Shown here piece after piece: positions 45,084 to 53,749 of a stretch of DNA of 64,000 nt. The stretch is taken from assembly GCA_017643215.1 (NCBI GenBank), contig JAEPNV010000021.1, positions 1-64,000 on the forward strand, in the 5' to 3' direction. Source of the stretch: Roseibium sp. (GTDB lineage Bacteria > Pseudomonadota > Alphaproteobacteria > Rhizobiales > Stappiaceae). Numbering within the stretch: the stretch's first letter is position 1; each line of letters starts with the position of its first letter. The notes under the pieces are model-generated. The model saw nothing but the letters and a program-made list of their open reading frames with translations, had not been told where the DNA came from and searched no databases. A program made the position numbers and the translations under genes.

Positions 45084-46115
45084 ATGGACGCGATACTTCT
45101 TCAAATTCTGAACGGTCTGGATAAAGGCTCAGCCTACGCGCTGATCGCCCTTGGTCTGACGCTCATCTTCGGGACGCTGGGTGTGGTGAATTTCGCCCAC
45201 GGCGCCCTGTTCATGATCGGCGCGTTCTGCGCCGTGACGCTCAGCCGGATCCTGACGCTGTCGTTCACGACCATCGATCCCGAACGGACCGATTTCCTCG
45301 GCAATCCACTCAAGGTGGAAACGCCTTATGTGGAATCCTGGTTCGGGCCGGAAATAGGGACGGCGATCATAGACTGGTCGGTCCCGCTCGCGATCCTGTT
45401 CTCCATTCCGATCATGGCCATGGTCGGCCTCGTCATGGAACGCGGGCTGATCAAGTATTTCTACAAGCGTCCGCACGCCGACCAGATCCTGGTGACGTTC
45501 GGTCTGGCGATCGTGTTGCAGGAGATCATCAAGTACTTCTTCGGCGCCAACCCGATCCCGACACCGGCACCGCCTGCCTTCTCAGGCAGCTTCGACTTTG
45601 GCGCGCTGATCGGCTTTGATCCCAACCTGATCATCTATCCCTATTGGCGGATCGTCTACTTCCTGTTCGCGGGTGTCATCATCGGCGCGGTGTTTGCGTT
45701 CCTGCAATTCACGACGTTCGGCATGGTGGTCCGCGCAGGCATGGCTGACCGCCAGACCGTTGGCCTCCTGGGCATCGATATCGACAAGCGGTTCACCGTC
45801 ATGTTCGCGATCGCCGCCATCGTGGCCGGGCTCGCGGGGGTGATGTACGCGCCAATCAATTCGCCCAATTACCACATGGGCATGGACTTCCTCGTGCTGA
45901 GCTTCGTGGTCGTCGTGGTGGGCGGCATGGGGTCATTGCCCGGCGCCGTTCTGGCCGGCTTCCTGCTCGGCATTCTGGAAAGCTTCGCCTCCATGGCACA
46001 GGTTGTCGCGCTGTTGCCCGGCATCAACCAGATCATCATCTACCTGGTCGCCATCATCATCTTGTTGACCCGTCCCCGGGGCCTTATGGGCCGCAAGGGC
46101 GTGATGGAGAACTGA
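45084..46115 (+). CDS. Branched-chain-type ABC transporter, permease (LivH-like)
   Basis: A 343-residue membrane protein with about eight hydrophobic helices. It opens with LNGLDKGSAYALIALGLTLIFGTLGVVNFAHGALFMIG, the LivH signature, and has MLFAIAAIVAGLAGVMYAP-like text and FVVVVVGGMGSLPGAVLAGFLLG near the end, the region contacting the ATPases. It lies 96 bases after the binding-protein gene, beyond a hairpin, and three bases before the second permease. Confidence 0.94.
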   Translation: MDAILLQILNGLDKGSAYALIALGLTLIFGTLGVVNFAHGALFMIGAFCAVTLSRILTLSFTTIDPERTDFLGNPLKVETPYVESWFGPEIGTAIIDWSVPLAILFSIPIMAMVGLVMERGLIKYFYKRPHADQILVTFGLAIVLQEIIKYFFGANPIPTPAPPAFSGSFDFGALIGFDPNLIIYPYWRIVYFLFAGVIIGAVFAFLQFTTFGMVVRAGMADRQTVGLLGIDIDKRFTVMFAIAAIVAGLAGVMYAPINSPNYHMGMDFLVLSFVVVVVGGMGSLPGAVLAGFLLGILESFASMAQVVALLPGINQIIIYLVAIIILLTRPRGLMGRKGVMEN

Positions 46116-46118
46116 GCC

Positions 46119-47318
46119 ATGTTTGGGCTAGACAAAAAAGACACGTCCCTGTTCTTCCTCGTGGTCGTTCTCGTCGCGCTGGCGCCGTTCCTTCTGAATC
46201 CGTTCCCGGAAAACTCGGAACTGGCGCAGTTCAACGCCGGCTATCCGGATCTGATGCAGCGGTTCCTGATCTTCGGGATCTTCGCGATCGGCTTCAACAT
46301 CCTGTTCGGCCTCACCGGGTATCTGAGCTTCGGCCACGCGGCCTTCCTCGGCGTCGGCTCCTATGCCGGTGTCTGGATGATGAAGCTTTTGACCATGAAC
46401 GTGATCCCGGCCATCTTCATGTCGGTCGTGTTCGCCGGTCTGTTCTCGCTCTTGGTCGGCTACATCTCGCTGCGCCGGTCGGGCATCTATTTCTCGATCC
46501 TGACACTGGCCTTTGCGCAAATGTCGTTCTCGCTCGCTTATTCGGTGCTGACGCCAATCACCGCCGGTGAAACGGGTCTTCAGCTTGCGCTCGACGATCC
46601 GCGGATCATCGGGGTGAGCGCCGTCGACGGCTCGATTCCGGCGGCAAACCTCTTCGGACTGCCGATGCGCGAGAGCTTCGAATTGGCGATGGGCGGGTGG
46701 CTGTTTACGTTCAACGCCGGATACTATCTGTGCGCGGTTGTGATGCTTGCGGCGTTTTATGTCGCCATCCGGATCTTCCGCTCGCCGTTCGGCATGATGC
46801 TTCGGGCGGTGAAGTCCAATCAGCAGCGGATGAACTTCACCGGCGTGAACAGCAAACCCTACACGCTGGCTGCCTTTGTCATCTCGGGCATGTATGCGGG
46901 CCTCGCCGGCGGCCTGATGGTGGCCATGGATCCGCTCGCCGGTGCGGAGCGCATGCAGTGGACTGCGTCGGGCGAAGTGGTTCTCATGACCATTCTCGGC
47001 GGGGCAGGCACCTTGATCGGTCCGGTGCTCGGCGCCGGCTTCATCAAGTACTTTGAGAACATCTTCTCCAAGATCAACGACAACGTCCTTTACGAGTGGT
47101 TTTCCGCTTTGCCGGACGGTCTGGCTGACGTCCTCGTGTTCGTCATCCACCCGTTCATCGGCAAGGGCTGGCACCTGACACTCGGCATCATGTTCATGCT
47201 GATCGTGATCTTCCTGCCAGGTGGCATCATGGAAGGCATCGAGCGGCTGGGACGGTTGTTCTCGCGCAAGAAGAAATCCGAAACGCCGTCCCGTGCGGCA
47301 CCCGCCCCGGCTGAGTGA
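46119..47318 (+). CDS. Branched-chain-type ABC transporter, permease (LivM-like)
   Basis: A 399-residue membrane protein. [27 protein letters not shown] and [17 protein letters not shown] are LivM blocks. [22 protein letters not shown] is the ATPase contact. About nine helices are visible; the C terminus is a charged tail. It follows the first permease by three bases. Confidence 0.94.
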   Translation: MFGLDKKDTSLFFLVVVLVALAPFLLNPFPENSELAQFNAGYPDLMQRFLIFGIFAIGFNILFGLTGYLSFGHAAFLGVGSYAGVWMMKLLTMNVIPAIFMSVVFAGLFSLLVGYISLRRSGIYFSILTLAFAQMSFSLAYSVLTPITAGETGLQLALDDPRIIGVSAVDGSIPAANLFGLPMRESFELAMGGWLFTFNAGYYLCAVVMLAAFYVAIRIFRSPFGMMLRAVKSNQQRMNFTGVNSKPYTLAAFVISGMYAGLAGGLMVAMDPLAGAERMQWTASGEVVLMTILGGAGTLIGPVLGAGFIKYFENIFSKINDNVLYEWFSALPDGLADVLVFVIHPFIGKGWHLTLGIMFMLIVIFLPGGIMEGIERLGRLFSRKKKSETPSRAAPAPAE

Positions 47319-47329
47319 GGTTTAAGGAC

Positions 47330-48085
47330 ATGGAAATCTTGAAAGTCGAGGGTGTGAACAAGTCGTTCGGCGGCCTGAAAGCCCTCAACAACGTCAACTT
47401 CTCGGTCGAAGAGGGCACGGTTCAGGCGATCATCGGTCCGAACGGGGCAGGTAAGTCGACGTTCTTGAACTGCATGATCGGGCGGCTTGCCCCGGACACG
47501 GGAACCGTCATGTTCGGTGACATTTCGCTCACCGGCCTGAAGCCCCATGAGATCAATCAGGTGGGCGTGTCCCGGGTGTTTCAGACGCCGGAAATCTTCG
47601 GCGACCTGACGCTTCTGGAAAACATCATGATCCCGGCGCTGGCCAAACGGGACGGGGAGTTTGCCCTCCATGCGTTTGCCCGGGTCGATCAGGATGCCGA
47701 GATCCGGGACAAGGCCACGCACATGCTTGAGGATGTGGGGCTGGCGGAAAAGAAGGACACGATTGCCGGCAGTCTGTCGCGCGGCGACAAGCGGCGCCTG
47801 GAACTGGCCATGTGCCTGTCGCAGGACCCGAAGCTGCTGCTCCTCGACGAGCCGACCGCCGGCATGTCGCGGGCCGACACCAACAACACGATCGATCTCC
47901 TCAAACGCATCGGCGATCGCGGCATCACCAAGGTGGTGATCGAACACGACATGCATGTGGTGTTCTCGCTCGCGGAAAAGGTGACGGTTCTGGCGCAGGG
48001 CACGATCATCGCGGAAGGCAAGCCGGAAGACATCAAAGGCGATCCGCGCGTTCAGGAAGCCTATCTGGGAGGAGCGCACCTGTGA
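47330..48085 (+). CDS. Branched-chain-type ABC transporter, ATP-binding protein (LivG-like)
   Basis: A 251-residue ATPase. Walker A GPNGAGKST is near residue 40, the Q-loop lies in GVSRVFQTPEIFGDLTLLENIM, the signature is SLSRGDKRRLELAMCL (an SRGDK variant of LSGGQ), Walker B is PKLLLLDEPTAGMS and the switch His is VVIEHDMHVVF. The start could also be a GTG at 47315. It overlaps the next gene (GTGA). Confidence 0.93.
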   Translation: MEILKVEGVNKSFGGLKALNNVNFSVEEGTVQAIIGPNGAGKSTFLNCMIGRLAPDTGTVMFGDISLTGLKPHEINQVGVSRVFQTPEIFGDLTLLENIMIPALAKRDGEFALHAFARVDQDAEIRDKATHMLEDVGLAEKKDTIAGSLSRGDKRRLELAMCLSQDPKLLLLDEPTAGMSRADTNNTIDLLKRIGDRGITKVVIEHDMHVVFSLAEKVTVLAQGTIIAEGKPEDIKGDPRVQEAYLGGAHL

Positions 48086-48861
48086 CCATTCTCGACGATC
48101 AGTTCACCGGCAAGACCGCGCCCGCGGTGCCGCCGCACAAGGCGCGTGGAGGTGCTCCGGCGTTTTTCTCCGCCTGGGACATGCACGGCTACTACGGCGA
48201 AAGCTACATCGTGCAAGGCGTCCGGTTCGACGTGCGGGAAGGCGAGATCCTTGCCCTTTTGGGCCGGAACGGCGCGGGCAAGACGTCAACACTTCGGTGT
48301 ATTGCCCGCATGGACGACCCGATGCTGACCCATGGCGAAATCTGGCTGGATCACAAGCCGCTTCACGAGATGAAAAGCCATGACGCGGCCCGCAACGGGG
48401 TCGGTCTTGTGCCGGAAGACCGGCGCATCATCCAGGGCCTGACGGTTCAGGAAAACCTGGAGCTTGCGCAGATCGCCGAGCCGAAGGGCTGGTCGCTCGA
48501 GCGGATCTACGAGCATTTTCCCCGCCTTGCCGAACGGCGCAACCAGGACGGCGTCACGATGTCCGGCGGGGAACAGCAGATGCTGGCGGTTGCCCGAATT
48601 CTCGCGCGGGACATCAAGCTGTTGTTGCTCGACGAGCCCTATGAGGGCCTTGCCCCGGTGATCGTCCAGGAGATCGAACGGATCCTGGAAGGTGTCAAGG
48701 ATCTCGGCATCACGACGATCATCGTGGAGCAGAACGCGATCGCGGCGCTGCACCTGGCCGACCGGGCCGTCATTCTCGACATGGGCGAGGTGGTGTTTGA
48801 CGGCACAGCCCAGGATGTGCTCGACAACGCGGAGCTGCGGCAGGAATATCTGGCGATCTGA
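48082..48861 (+). CDS. Branched-chain-type ABC transporter, ATP-binding protein (LivF-like)
   Basis: A 259-residue ATPase from a GTG at 48082, four bases inside the preceding gene and after GGGAGGAGC. Walker A GRNGAGKTST is near residue 67, then VGLVPEDRRIIQGLTVQENLEL, signature TMSGGEQQMLAVAR and Walker B IKLLLLDEPYEGLAPVI. An N-terminal extension of about 25 residues, compared with LivF, is seen. Confidence 0.93.
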   Translation: MTILDDQFTGKTAPAVPPHKARGGAPAFFSAWDMHGYYGESYIVQGVRFDVREGEILALLGRNGAGKTSTLRCIARMDDPMLTHGEIWLDHKPLHEMKSHDAARNGVGLVPEDRRIIQGLTVQENLELAQIAEPKGWSLERIYEHFPRLAERRNQDGVTMSGGEQQMLAVARILARDIKLLLLDEPYEGLAPVIVQEIERILEGVKDLGITTIIVEQNAIAALHLADRAVILDMGEVVFDGTAQDVLDNAELRQEYLAI

Positions 48862-48945
48862 GCCGCGTGGTGTTTTGCGTCAATTGAGCCGGTGCTCAGC
48901 GGAGCGCCGGCTTCTTTATGCCGCACAAGCCAAGGGGATCCGCCC

Positions 48946-49899
48946 ATGCTGGTGTTGTCCGAAGCCGAAACCGCAAAGGCCCTGCCGTTCGCCGCGCTGA
49001 TCGACGCGCTCGACGGCATGTTTCGAACCGGCTGCGAAATGCCGGTGCGCCATCATCACGACATGGCCGTTCCGGGCGAGGCGGACGCGACACTGTTGTT
49101 GATGCCGGCCTGGGTGCCGGGCGCCTATTCGGGCGTGAAGATCGTTCACGTCGTTCCGGGGAATTCCAACCGGGGCTTGCCGGCTGTCTCCGCGTCTTAC
49201 CTCTTGTCCGATGCGCGGACCGGCGCGGCCCTTGCGCTTGTCGATGGCGGCGAACTCACGGCCCGGCGCACGGCCGCGGCCTCCGCGCTCGCTGCCCGGT
49301 TTTTGGCCCGGACCGGTGCGGAGGATCTTCTGATGGTCGGGACCGGACGGCTGTCCCTCAATCTGATCGGGGCGCATTGCGCTGTGCGGCCGATCAAGAC
49401 CGTGTCGGTCTGGGGCCGGTCGCCGGACAAGGCGGCCAATGTCGCACGCGCCGCGGAAGAGGCCTATGGGGTGACGGCGCGCGCGGTCACCGAGCTTGAG
49501 ACGGCGTGCCGTATGGCCGACATCGTGTCCACCGCGACCTTGTCGTCGGCGCCGCTCGTGTACGGGGATTGGCTCAAGCCCGGTGCGCATCTGGACCTGG
49601 TCGGGGCGTTCAAGCCCGGCATGCGCGAAAGCGACGACACGGCGGTCCGCCGGGCCTCGGTTTTTGTCGATACACGGGACGGCTGTACCAAGGAGGGCGG
49701 CGATATCGTGCAACCGATCCGAAACGGTGTGCTCGATCCGTCGGAAATCCGCGGCGATCTTTATGATTTGACCCGGGGCCTGCACCCTGGCCGTGAAACA
49801 GGTGACGAGATCACCCTGTTCAAATCGGTCGGGGCCGCGCTGGAGGACCTGGCCGGGGCGATCCTGGCCTATCAAGGCGCAAAAGCGACCGGATCCTGA
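48946..49899 (+). CDS. Ornithine cyclodeaminase / mu-crystallin family protein
   Basis: A 317-residue NAD(P)-dependent protein. LLMPAWVPGAYSGVKIVHVVPGN, DGGELTARRTAAASALAARFLAR and the dinucleotide loop MVGTGRLSLNLIGAH fit the family, which includes ornithine cyclodeaminase, alanine dehydrogenase and imine reductases. The start at 48946 follows AAGGGGA. It lies 84 bases after the importer genes and probably ends the operon, so the imported compound is likely an amino acid or cyclic imine. Confidence 0.88.
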   Translation: MLVLSEAETAKALPFAALIDALDGMFRTGCEMPVRHHHDMAVPGEADATLLLMPAWVPGAYSGVKIVHVVPGNSNRGLPAVSASYLLSDARTGAALALVDGGELTARRTAAASALAARFLARTGAEDLLMVGTGRLSLNLIGAHCAVRPIKTVSVWGRSPDKAANVARAAEEAYGVTARAVTELETACRMADIVSTATLSSAPLVYGDWLKPGAHLDLVGAFKPGMRESDDTAVRRASVFVDTRDGCTKEGGDIVQPIRNGVLDPSEIRGDLYDLTRGLHPGRETGDEITLFKSVGAALEDLAGAILAYQGAKATGS

Positions 49900-49903
49900 C
49901 CCC

Positions 49904-50755
49904 TTATCCCAGTTCGAAGGTGGTCACGCCGAAGATCCGGTTGAGCGGCAGGTCGGGCGCCGCGCCCTTGTACATGCGCGCGGTTTCAAAGACCGGCGAG
50001 AGTTCATAACGCTCGGCCAAGGCGAGAGCGCCGGCATTGGGCTCAGGCGTATCCAGTATCACCGTCTGGCCCTTGACCTGACCGGCCAGCGCCCGAAACA
50101 GGATGTCCGCGTCCTCGTCGGTGTCGGCAAAAAGCGGACCGATCTTGAAGCCATCCGGGCATTTCCGGATCACGCCATAACCTGTCAGCCTGCCGTCCTC
50201 CACGAGCGCGAAACCGCGCCGGCTCGGCTGTCCGGGTGCCGTCCAATGCTGCAAAAACGCCGTCCGCGGGGCCCAAAAGCAGGTCTGGTCATAGTCGCGG
50301 ACGGAGGGGAAAAGTCCGCGTCCGAGCGGCGCAAGCCGCGGATCCATGGGCGTATCGACAAGCGCCAGTCCTTCCTGGCGGAGGTTGCGGTGGGCGAGTT
50401 CGAAACCTGATTTTTTATAGTTGTCCTGTTGGTCGATGACGCCGTCGAGGCCGACCGTCCGGCCCTTCAGGTGCTCAAGCGCATGGCTCCAGAGAGCCAT
50501 GCCGTAGCCGTTTCCGCGATGATCGGGATGACAGATGTAAAAGCCGATGAACCCGAACGTCTCGCCATAACGGACCGCCGAGATGACCGCGACCGGTTCA
50601 TTGGCCCGCCGGCCCATGAAAAACCCTTGCGGATCGGCGGCATGGAACGGCGGGATGTCCTCATCGCCCGGGTTCCAGCCCTCATCCAGCGCCCATTGAA
50701 TGGCCGTCTGCATGTCCGTCTCGGACATTGTCTGAATGGTGAGGGTGTCTTCCAT
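49904..50755 (-). CDS. GNAT-family N-acetyltransferase (two-lobed)
   Basis: A 283-residue protein. The N-terminal lobe (about 1-130) is a clear GNAT domain with GFYICHPDHRGNGYGMALWSHALEHL, the acetyl-CoA loop. The C-terminal lobe (about 150-280) is a second GNAT-like fold with SRRGFALVEDGRLTGYGVIRKC, as in the YitH/HsmA-like tandem proteins. The start MEDTLTIQTM is chosen; the upstream frame looks random. It is convergent with the ornithine-cyclodeaminase-like gene, five bases apart. Confidence 0.85.
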   Translation of the reverse strand: MEDTLTIQTMSETDMQTAIQWALDEGWNPGDEDIPPFHAADPQGFFMGRRANEPVAVISAVRYGETFGFIGFYICHPDHRGNGYGMALWSHALEHLKGRTVGLDGVIDQQDNYKKSGFELAHRNLRQEGLALVDTPMDPRLAPLGRGLFPSVRDYDQTCFWAPRTAFLQHWTAPGQPSRRGFALVEDGRLTGYGVIRKCPDGFKIGPLFADTDEDADILFRALAGQVKGQTVILDTPEPNAGALALAERYELSPVFETARMYKGAAPDLPLNRIFGVTTFELG

Positions 50756-50862
50756 CGCGGCTTGCCCATGATGACGTTCATCTTGGACCACAATGCATGT
50801 GTGCCGGGCGAATGCAAATGCCCGCCGCCGACGGCAATTGTGCGCAAATTTCAAGGGAAAAA

Positions 50863-50938
50863 TGGCACGCCCAACGGGACTCGAACCCGTGTTTCCGCCG
50901 TGAAAGGGCGGCGTCCTAGACCGCTAGACGATGGGCGC
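50863..50938 (-). tRNA. tRNA-Glu (anticodon TTC)
   Basis: A 76-base gene with the 3' CCA encoded. The acceptor arms are GCGCCCA and TGGGCGT, with a G discriminator. The D-arm has TCTAGCGGTCTAGGA, the anticodon loop is CTTTCAC with TTC, and the T-arm is ACGGG/CCCGT around TTCGAGT. A run of T follows on the transcribed strand. Confidence 0.97.
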
Positions 50939-50966
50939 GCGGTCGACGCTCGTGCGTCGTTCGGCG

Positions 50967-50995
50967 CTTATAAGCGGGTTTGCGTCTCCCCGCAA
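50967..50995 (-). promoter_or_regulatory. Predicted promoter of tRNA-Glu
   Basis: On the minus strand TTGCGG and TATAAG are separated by exactly 17 bases, and TATAAG lies 28 bases before the mature tRNA 5' end. This is a good sigma-70-type match. Confidence 0.65.
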
Positions 50996-51062
50996 GAGCT
51001 AGGTTCAAAAAATCCCGCGGCCCCGCCAATCAGCGGTGGCGGGCCCGCAAATCCCTGTGATC

Positions 51063-51503
51063 TCACCAGGTTCCGGTGTTTTCCATCGACGCCCAGGGCT
51101 CTTTTTTGTCGAGTGACTCGCCCTTTTGAAGGAGTTCGATCGAAATGTTGTCCGGCGAGCGTATGAAGGCCATGTAGCCGTCCCGGGGCGGACGGTTGAT
51201 GGTCACGCCCTCGCCCTGGAGCCGGGCGCATGTCTCGTAAATGTCGTCGACCTCAAAAGCGAGGTGGCCGAAATTGCGGCCGCCGTCATAATCCTCCGGA
51301 TCCCAGTTGTGGGTCAGCTCCAAAAGCGGGGCCTTGGTCTGGGCGGCGTTGCCGGCGTCATTGGGTGCGGCGAGAAAGATCAGCGTGAACCGGCCCTTCT
51401 CGTTGTCATAACGCCGGACTTCCCTCATGCCCAACTTGTTGCAATAAAAGTCGAGTGACGCGTCAACGTCGCTGACACGGACCATGGTGTGCAAATAACG
51501 CAT
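51063..51503 (-). CDS. gloA: Lactoylglutathione lyase (glyoxalase I)
   Basis: A 146-residue VOC enzyme. HTMVRVSDVDASLDFYCNKLGMREVRRYDNEKGRFTL at the start, LLELTHNWDPEDY (metal Glu) and GHLAFEVDDIYETCARL in the second half are glyoxalase I blocks. It converts the methylglyoxal-glutathione adduct to S-lactoylglutathione, using a metal bound by His and Glu. It is divergent from the sirtuin gene across 52 bases. Confidence 0.93.
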   Translation of the reverse strand: MRYLHTMVRVSDVDASLDFYCNKLGMREVRRYDNEKGRFTLIFLAAPNDAGNAAQTKAPLLELTHNWDPEDYDGGRNFGHLAFEVDDIYETCARLQGEGVTINRPPRDGYMAFIRSPDNISIELLQKGESLDKKEPWASMENTGTW

Positions 51504-51555
51504 GTCATATCCTCATATGCGCGATACCGGGCAGGGCCGGAGCATTAAACATTCT

Positions 51556-52320
51556 ATGACCATCATCACAAGTCTCACGGAAGCTCAAGAGTTCGCCGCT
51601 CAGCTTGCCCGTGATCGGGACCGGCGGATCGTGGCGTTGACGGGCGCCGGCATTTCGACCGAAAGCGGCATTCCAGATTTCCGCTCGCCGGGCGGGATAT
51701 GGTCCACGCGCGCACCGGTTCAATACCAGGATTTCCTGGCTTTTGAAGAAAGCCGTCTGGAAGACTGGACCCGCCGGTTCGAAATGCAGGCCGTTTTCCA
51801 AAAGGCCGAGCCGAACGCGGCGCATCTTGCCCTGGCGTTTCTGGCGAGATCGGGCGTCCTGACCCTCCTGATCACACAAAATGTCGACGGACTGCATCAG
51901 CGTTCGGGTGTTCCACAAGAGCAATTGGTGGAACTCCACGGAAACGCGACGTTCGCGTCGTGTCTGTCCTGTGGCCGGCGCGCGGAGTTGGACGATCAAA
52001 GGACGGTTGTTGAGGCCGGTGAAAGCCCGGTCTGCGCGGCGTGCGGCGGGTTCTTGAAAGCAGCCGTGATCAACTTCGGGCAGCAGATGCCTGAGGAGGA
52101 AATGGAACGGGCGGCCGAGGCCTGCCAGTCCTGCGACCTGTTTTTGGTCCTGGGCTCGTCGCTGCTAGTTCATCCGGCGGCCCAGCTGCCGGTTCACGCG
52201 GTGCGCCACCGTGCGGACCTGGCGATTCTCAACCGGGAGGCGACACCGGTTGATGAACTGGCTGAAACGATCATTCGAACCCCGCTGGCAGAGACATTTG
52301 CCAATTTCCCCATGATTTAG
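51556..52320 (+). CDS. cobB: NAD-dependent protein deacylase (sirtuin)
   Basis: A 254-residue Sir2-type enzyme. NAD-binding GAGISTESGIPDFRSPGGIW, the TQNVDGLHQRSG motif, catalytic His in VELHGN, and a zinc site CLSCG followed by CAACGG are all seen. NREATPVDELAE ends the nucleotide site. It removes acyl groups from lysine and so tunes metabolic enzymes. The start at 51556 (MTIITSLTEAQEF) is chosen over an upstream ATG that lies in the divergent promoter region. Confidence 0.94.
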   Translation: MTIITSLTEAQEFAAQLARDRDRRIVALTGAGISTESGIPDFRSPGGIWSTRAPVQYQDFLAFEESRLEDWTRRFEMQAVFQKAEPNAAHLALAFLARSGVLTLLITQNVDGLHQRSGVPQEQLVELHGNATFASCLSCGRRAELDDQRTVVEAGESPVCAACGGFLKAAVINFGQQMPEEEMERAAEACQSCDLFLVLGSSLLVHPAAQLPVHAVRHRADLAILNREATPVDELAETIIRTPLAETFANFPMI

Positions 52321-52475
52321 ACTGAATTGCCGCAAATGGCCTGTGGTTAGCGCCAGAAAGGGCCTTCTCGCCTGAAGGCTGAATGTTATCCTTTTGTTTA
52401 GGAATCAGCCGGTGCGGATTCTTCGGACTGCCCAAGCCGGCTTGTTGATGCGGATCAGACACGGGACATTTGGCT

Positions 52476-53057
52476 ATGGGGGGAAAGACCGCAACGGATC
52501 CCCGCGTTCTGGAGATCGAAACGGACGATGTCGCCGTTGACGTCTTTGAGGTCGCTGGCAAGATCAAGTGGTTCGACGTGGCAAAGGGCTACGGGTTTAT
52601 CGTACCCGACAATGGCGATGCGGATGTTCTCCTGCATGTGACCTGTCTGAGGCGGGATGGCTACCAGACCGCCTACGAAGGCGCCCGCGTGGTCTGTGAA
52701 GTGCTGGACCGGCCGCGCGGCCTGCAGGCGTTCCGGATCCTGTCCATGGATGAATCGACCGCGCAGCACCCCTCCCAGCTTCCGCCCTCAAGGACCCATG
52801 TCCAGGTCGTGCCGGAGACCGGGTTTGAACAGGCGACGGTCAAGTGGTTCAACCGGGTCAAAGGCTTCGGTTTTCTGACCCAGGGCGAGGGCACCGACGA
52901 TATCTTCATTCACATGGAGACCTTGCGCCGGTTCGGCATTGCCGAGCTTCGTCCCGGCCAGGAGGTTCTCGTGCGGTTCGGGACCGGCCCGAAGGGCAAG
53001 ATGGCCGCTGAAATCCGCCCAATGGGGGCGGGCACGCATATCCCGGCCTCGCACTGA
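52476..53057 (+). CDS. Double cold-shock-domain protein
   Basis: A 193-residue protein with two cold-shock domains. The first (about 26-92) has GKIKWFDVAKGYGFIVPDNG; the second (about 119-182) has ATVKWFNRVKGFGFLTQGEG. The RNP1 (K-G-F/Y-G-F-I/L) is present in both, and DIFIH of RNP2 in the second, but LLH in the first. Such proteins bind single-stranded nucleic acid; the tandem form is common in alphaproteobacteria. It stands alone behind the sirtuin gene. Confidence 0.93.
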   Translation: MGGKTATDPRVLEIETDDVAVDVFEVAGKIKWFDVAKGYGFIVPDNGDADVLLHVTCLRRDGYQTAYEGARVVCEVLDRPRGLQAFRILSMDESTAQHPSQLPPSRTHVQVVPETGFEQATVKWFNRVKGFGFLTQGEGTDDIFIHMETLRRFGIAELRPGQEVLVRFGTGPKGKMAAEIRPMGAGTHIPASH

Positions 53058-53209
53058 TTTTTTTCGGACTTGCGGACATTTGAACGCTTTTGGTGCCGGG
53101 CGGCATGCGCAATAGGGTCTGCCACGCGCCACAGAAAGGCGCTGGCTTGACGCAGCGGACCGCGCTATGGCTTTTCAAAGGCTTGGCAATGCCAGCCAGA
53201 GTTTGAAGG

Positions 53210-53719
53210 GTGCTGTCCGTGATCCAAAAGCTCCGATTGGTCTCAAGTCCCATAACACGCCTGGCCGCCGCGGTCATGCTCGCGGCCGTTGTTCTGGCGG
53301 TGCAAAGCCACGCTGAGGAAACAGCGCCCGCTGCTTCCGCGTTTCCGGTTGATGAGCTCATCGTCGAAACGGCGTCCGGTCCGCGCACCTTCACGGTGGA
53401 GGTGGCGGCCAACGACGCCGACCGCGCGCAGGGCCTGATGCACCGGCAGGATATGGCCGCCGATGAGGGCATGCTGTTTGTGTTTGACGGCATGGGCGAA
53501 CGGTTTTTCTGGATGAAAAACACGCCGCTGTCGCTGGATATCATTTTCATATCGGATCGCGGCGTGATCACCCACATCGCCGACAACACGGTTCCTTATT
53601 CGGAACGGGTGATTCCGTCTGAAGGCGCGGCGCAATATGTTTTGGAAATCCTGGCGGGCACCAGCGCGGCGATCGGCATCAAACCTGGCGACCGCGTCCG
53701 GTCCGAGGCGATGGAGTGA
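53210..53719 (+). CDS. DUF192-family exported protein
   Basis: A 169-residue protein. A signal peptide or anchor (about 15-35, TRLAAAVMLAAVVLAVQSHA) is followed by a DUF192 domain: RAQGLMHRQDMAADEGMLFVF, FFWMKNTPLSLDIIFI and ILAGTSAAIGIKPGDRV. The family's biochemical role is unsettled. The gap before it (53058-53209) shows no other gene. It is convergent with the protease gene. Confidence 0.88.
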   Translation: MLSVIQKLRLVSSPITRLAAAVMLAAVVLAVQSHAEETAPAASAFPVDELIVETASGPRTFTVEVAANDADRAQGLMHRQDMAADEGMLFVFDGMGERFFWMKNTPLSLDIIFISDRGVITHIADNTVPYSERVIPSEGAAQYVLEILAGTSAAIGIKPGDRVRSEAME

Positions 53720-53749
53720 TCGTTTCACGTCTGGTCGCAGGACGTCACT

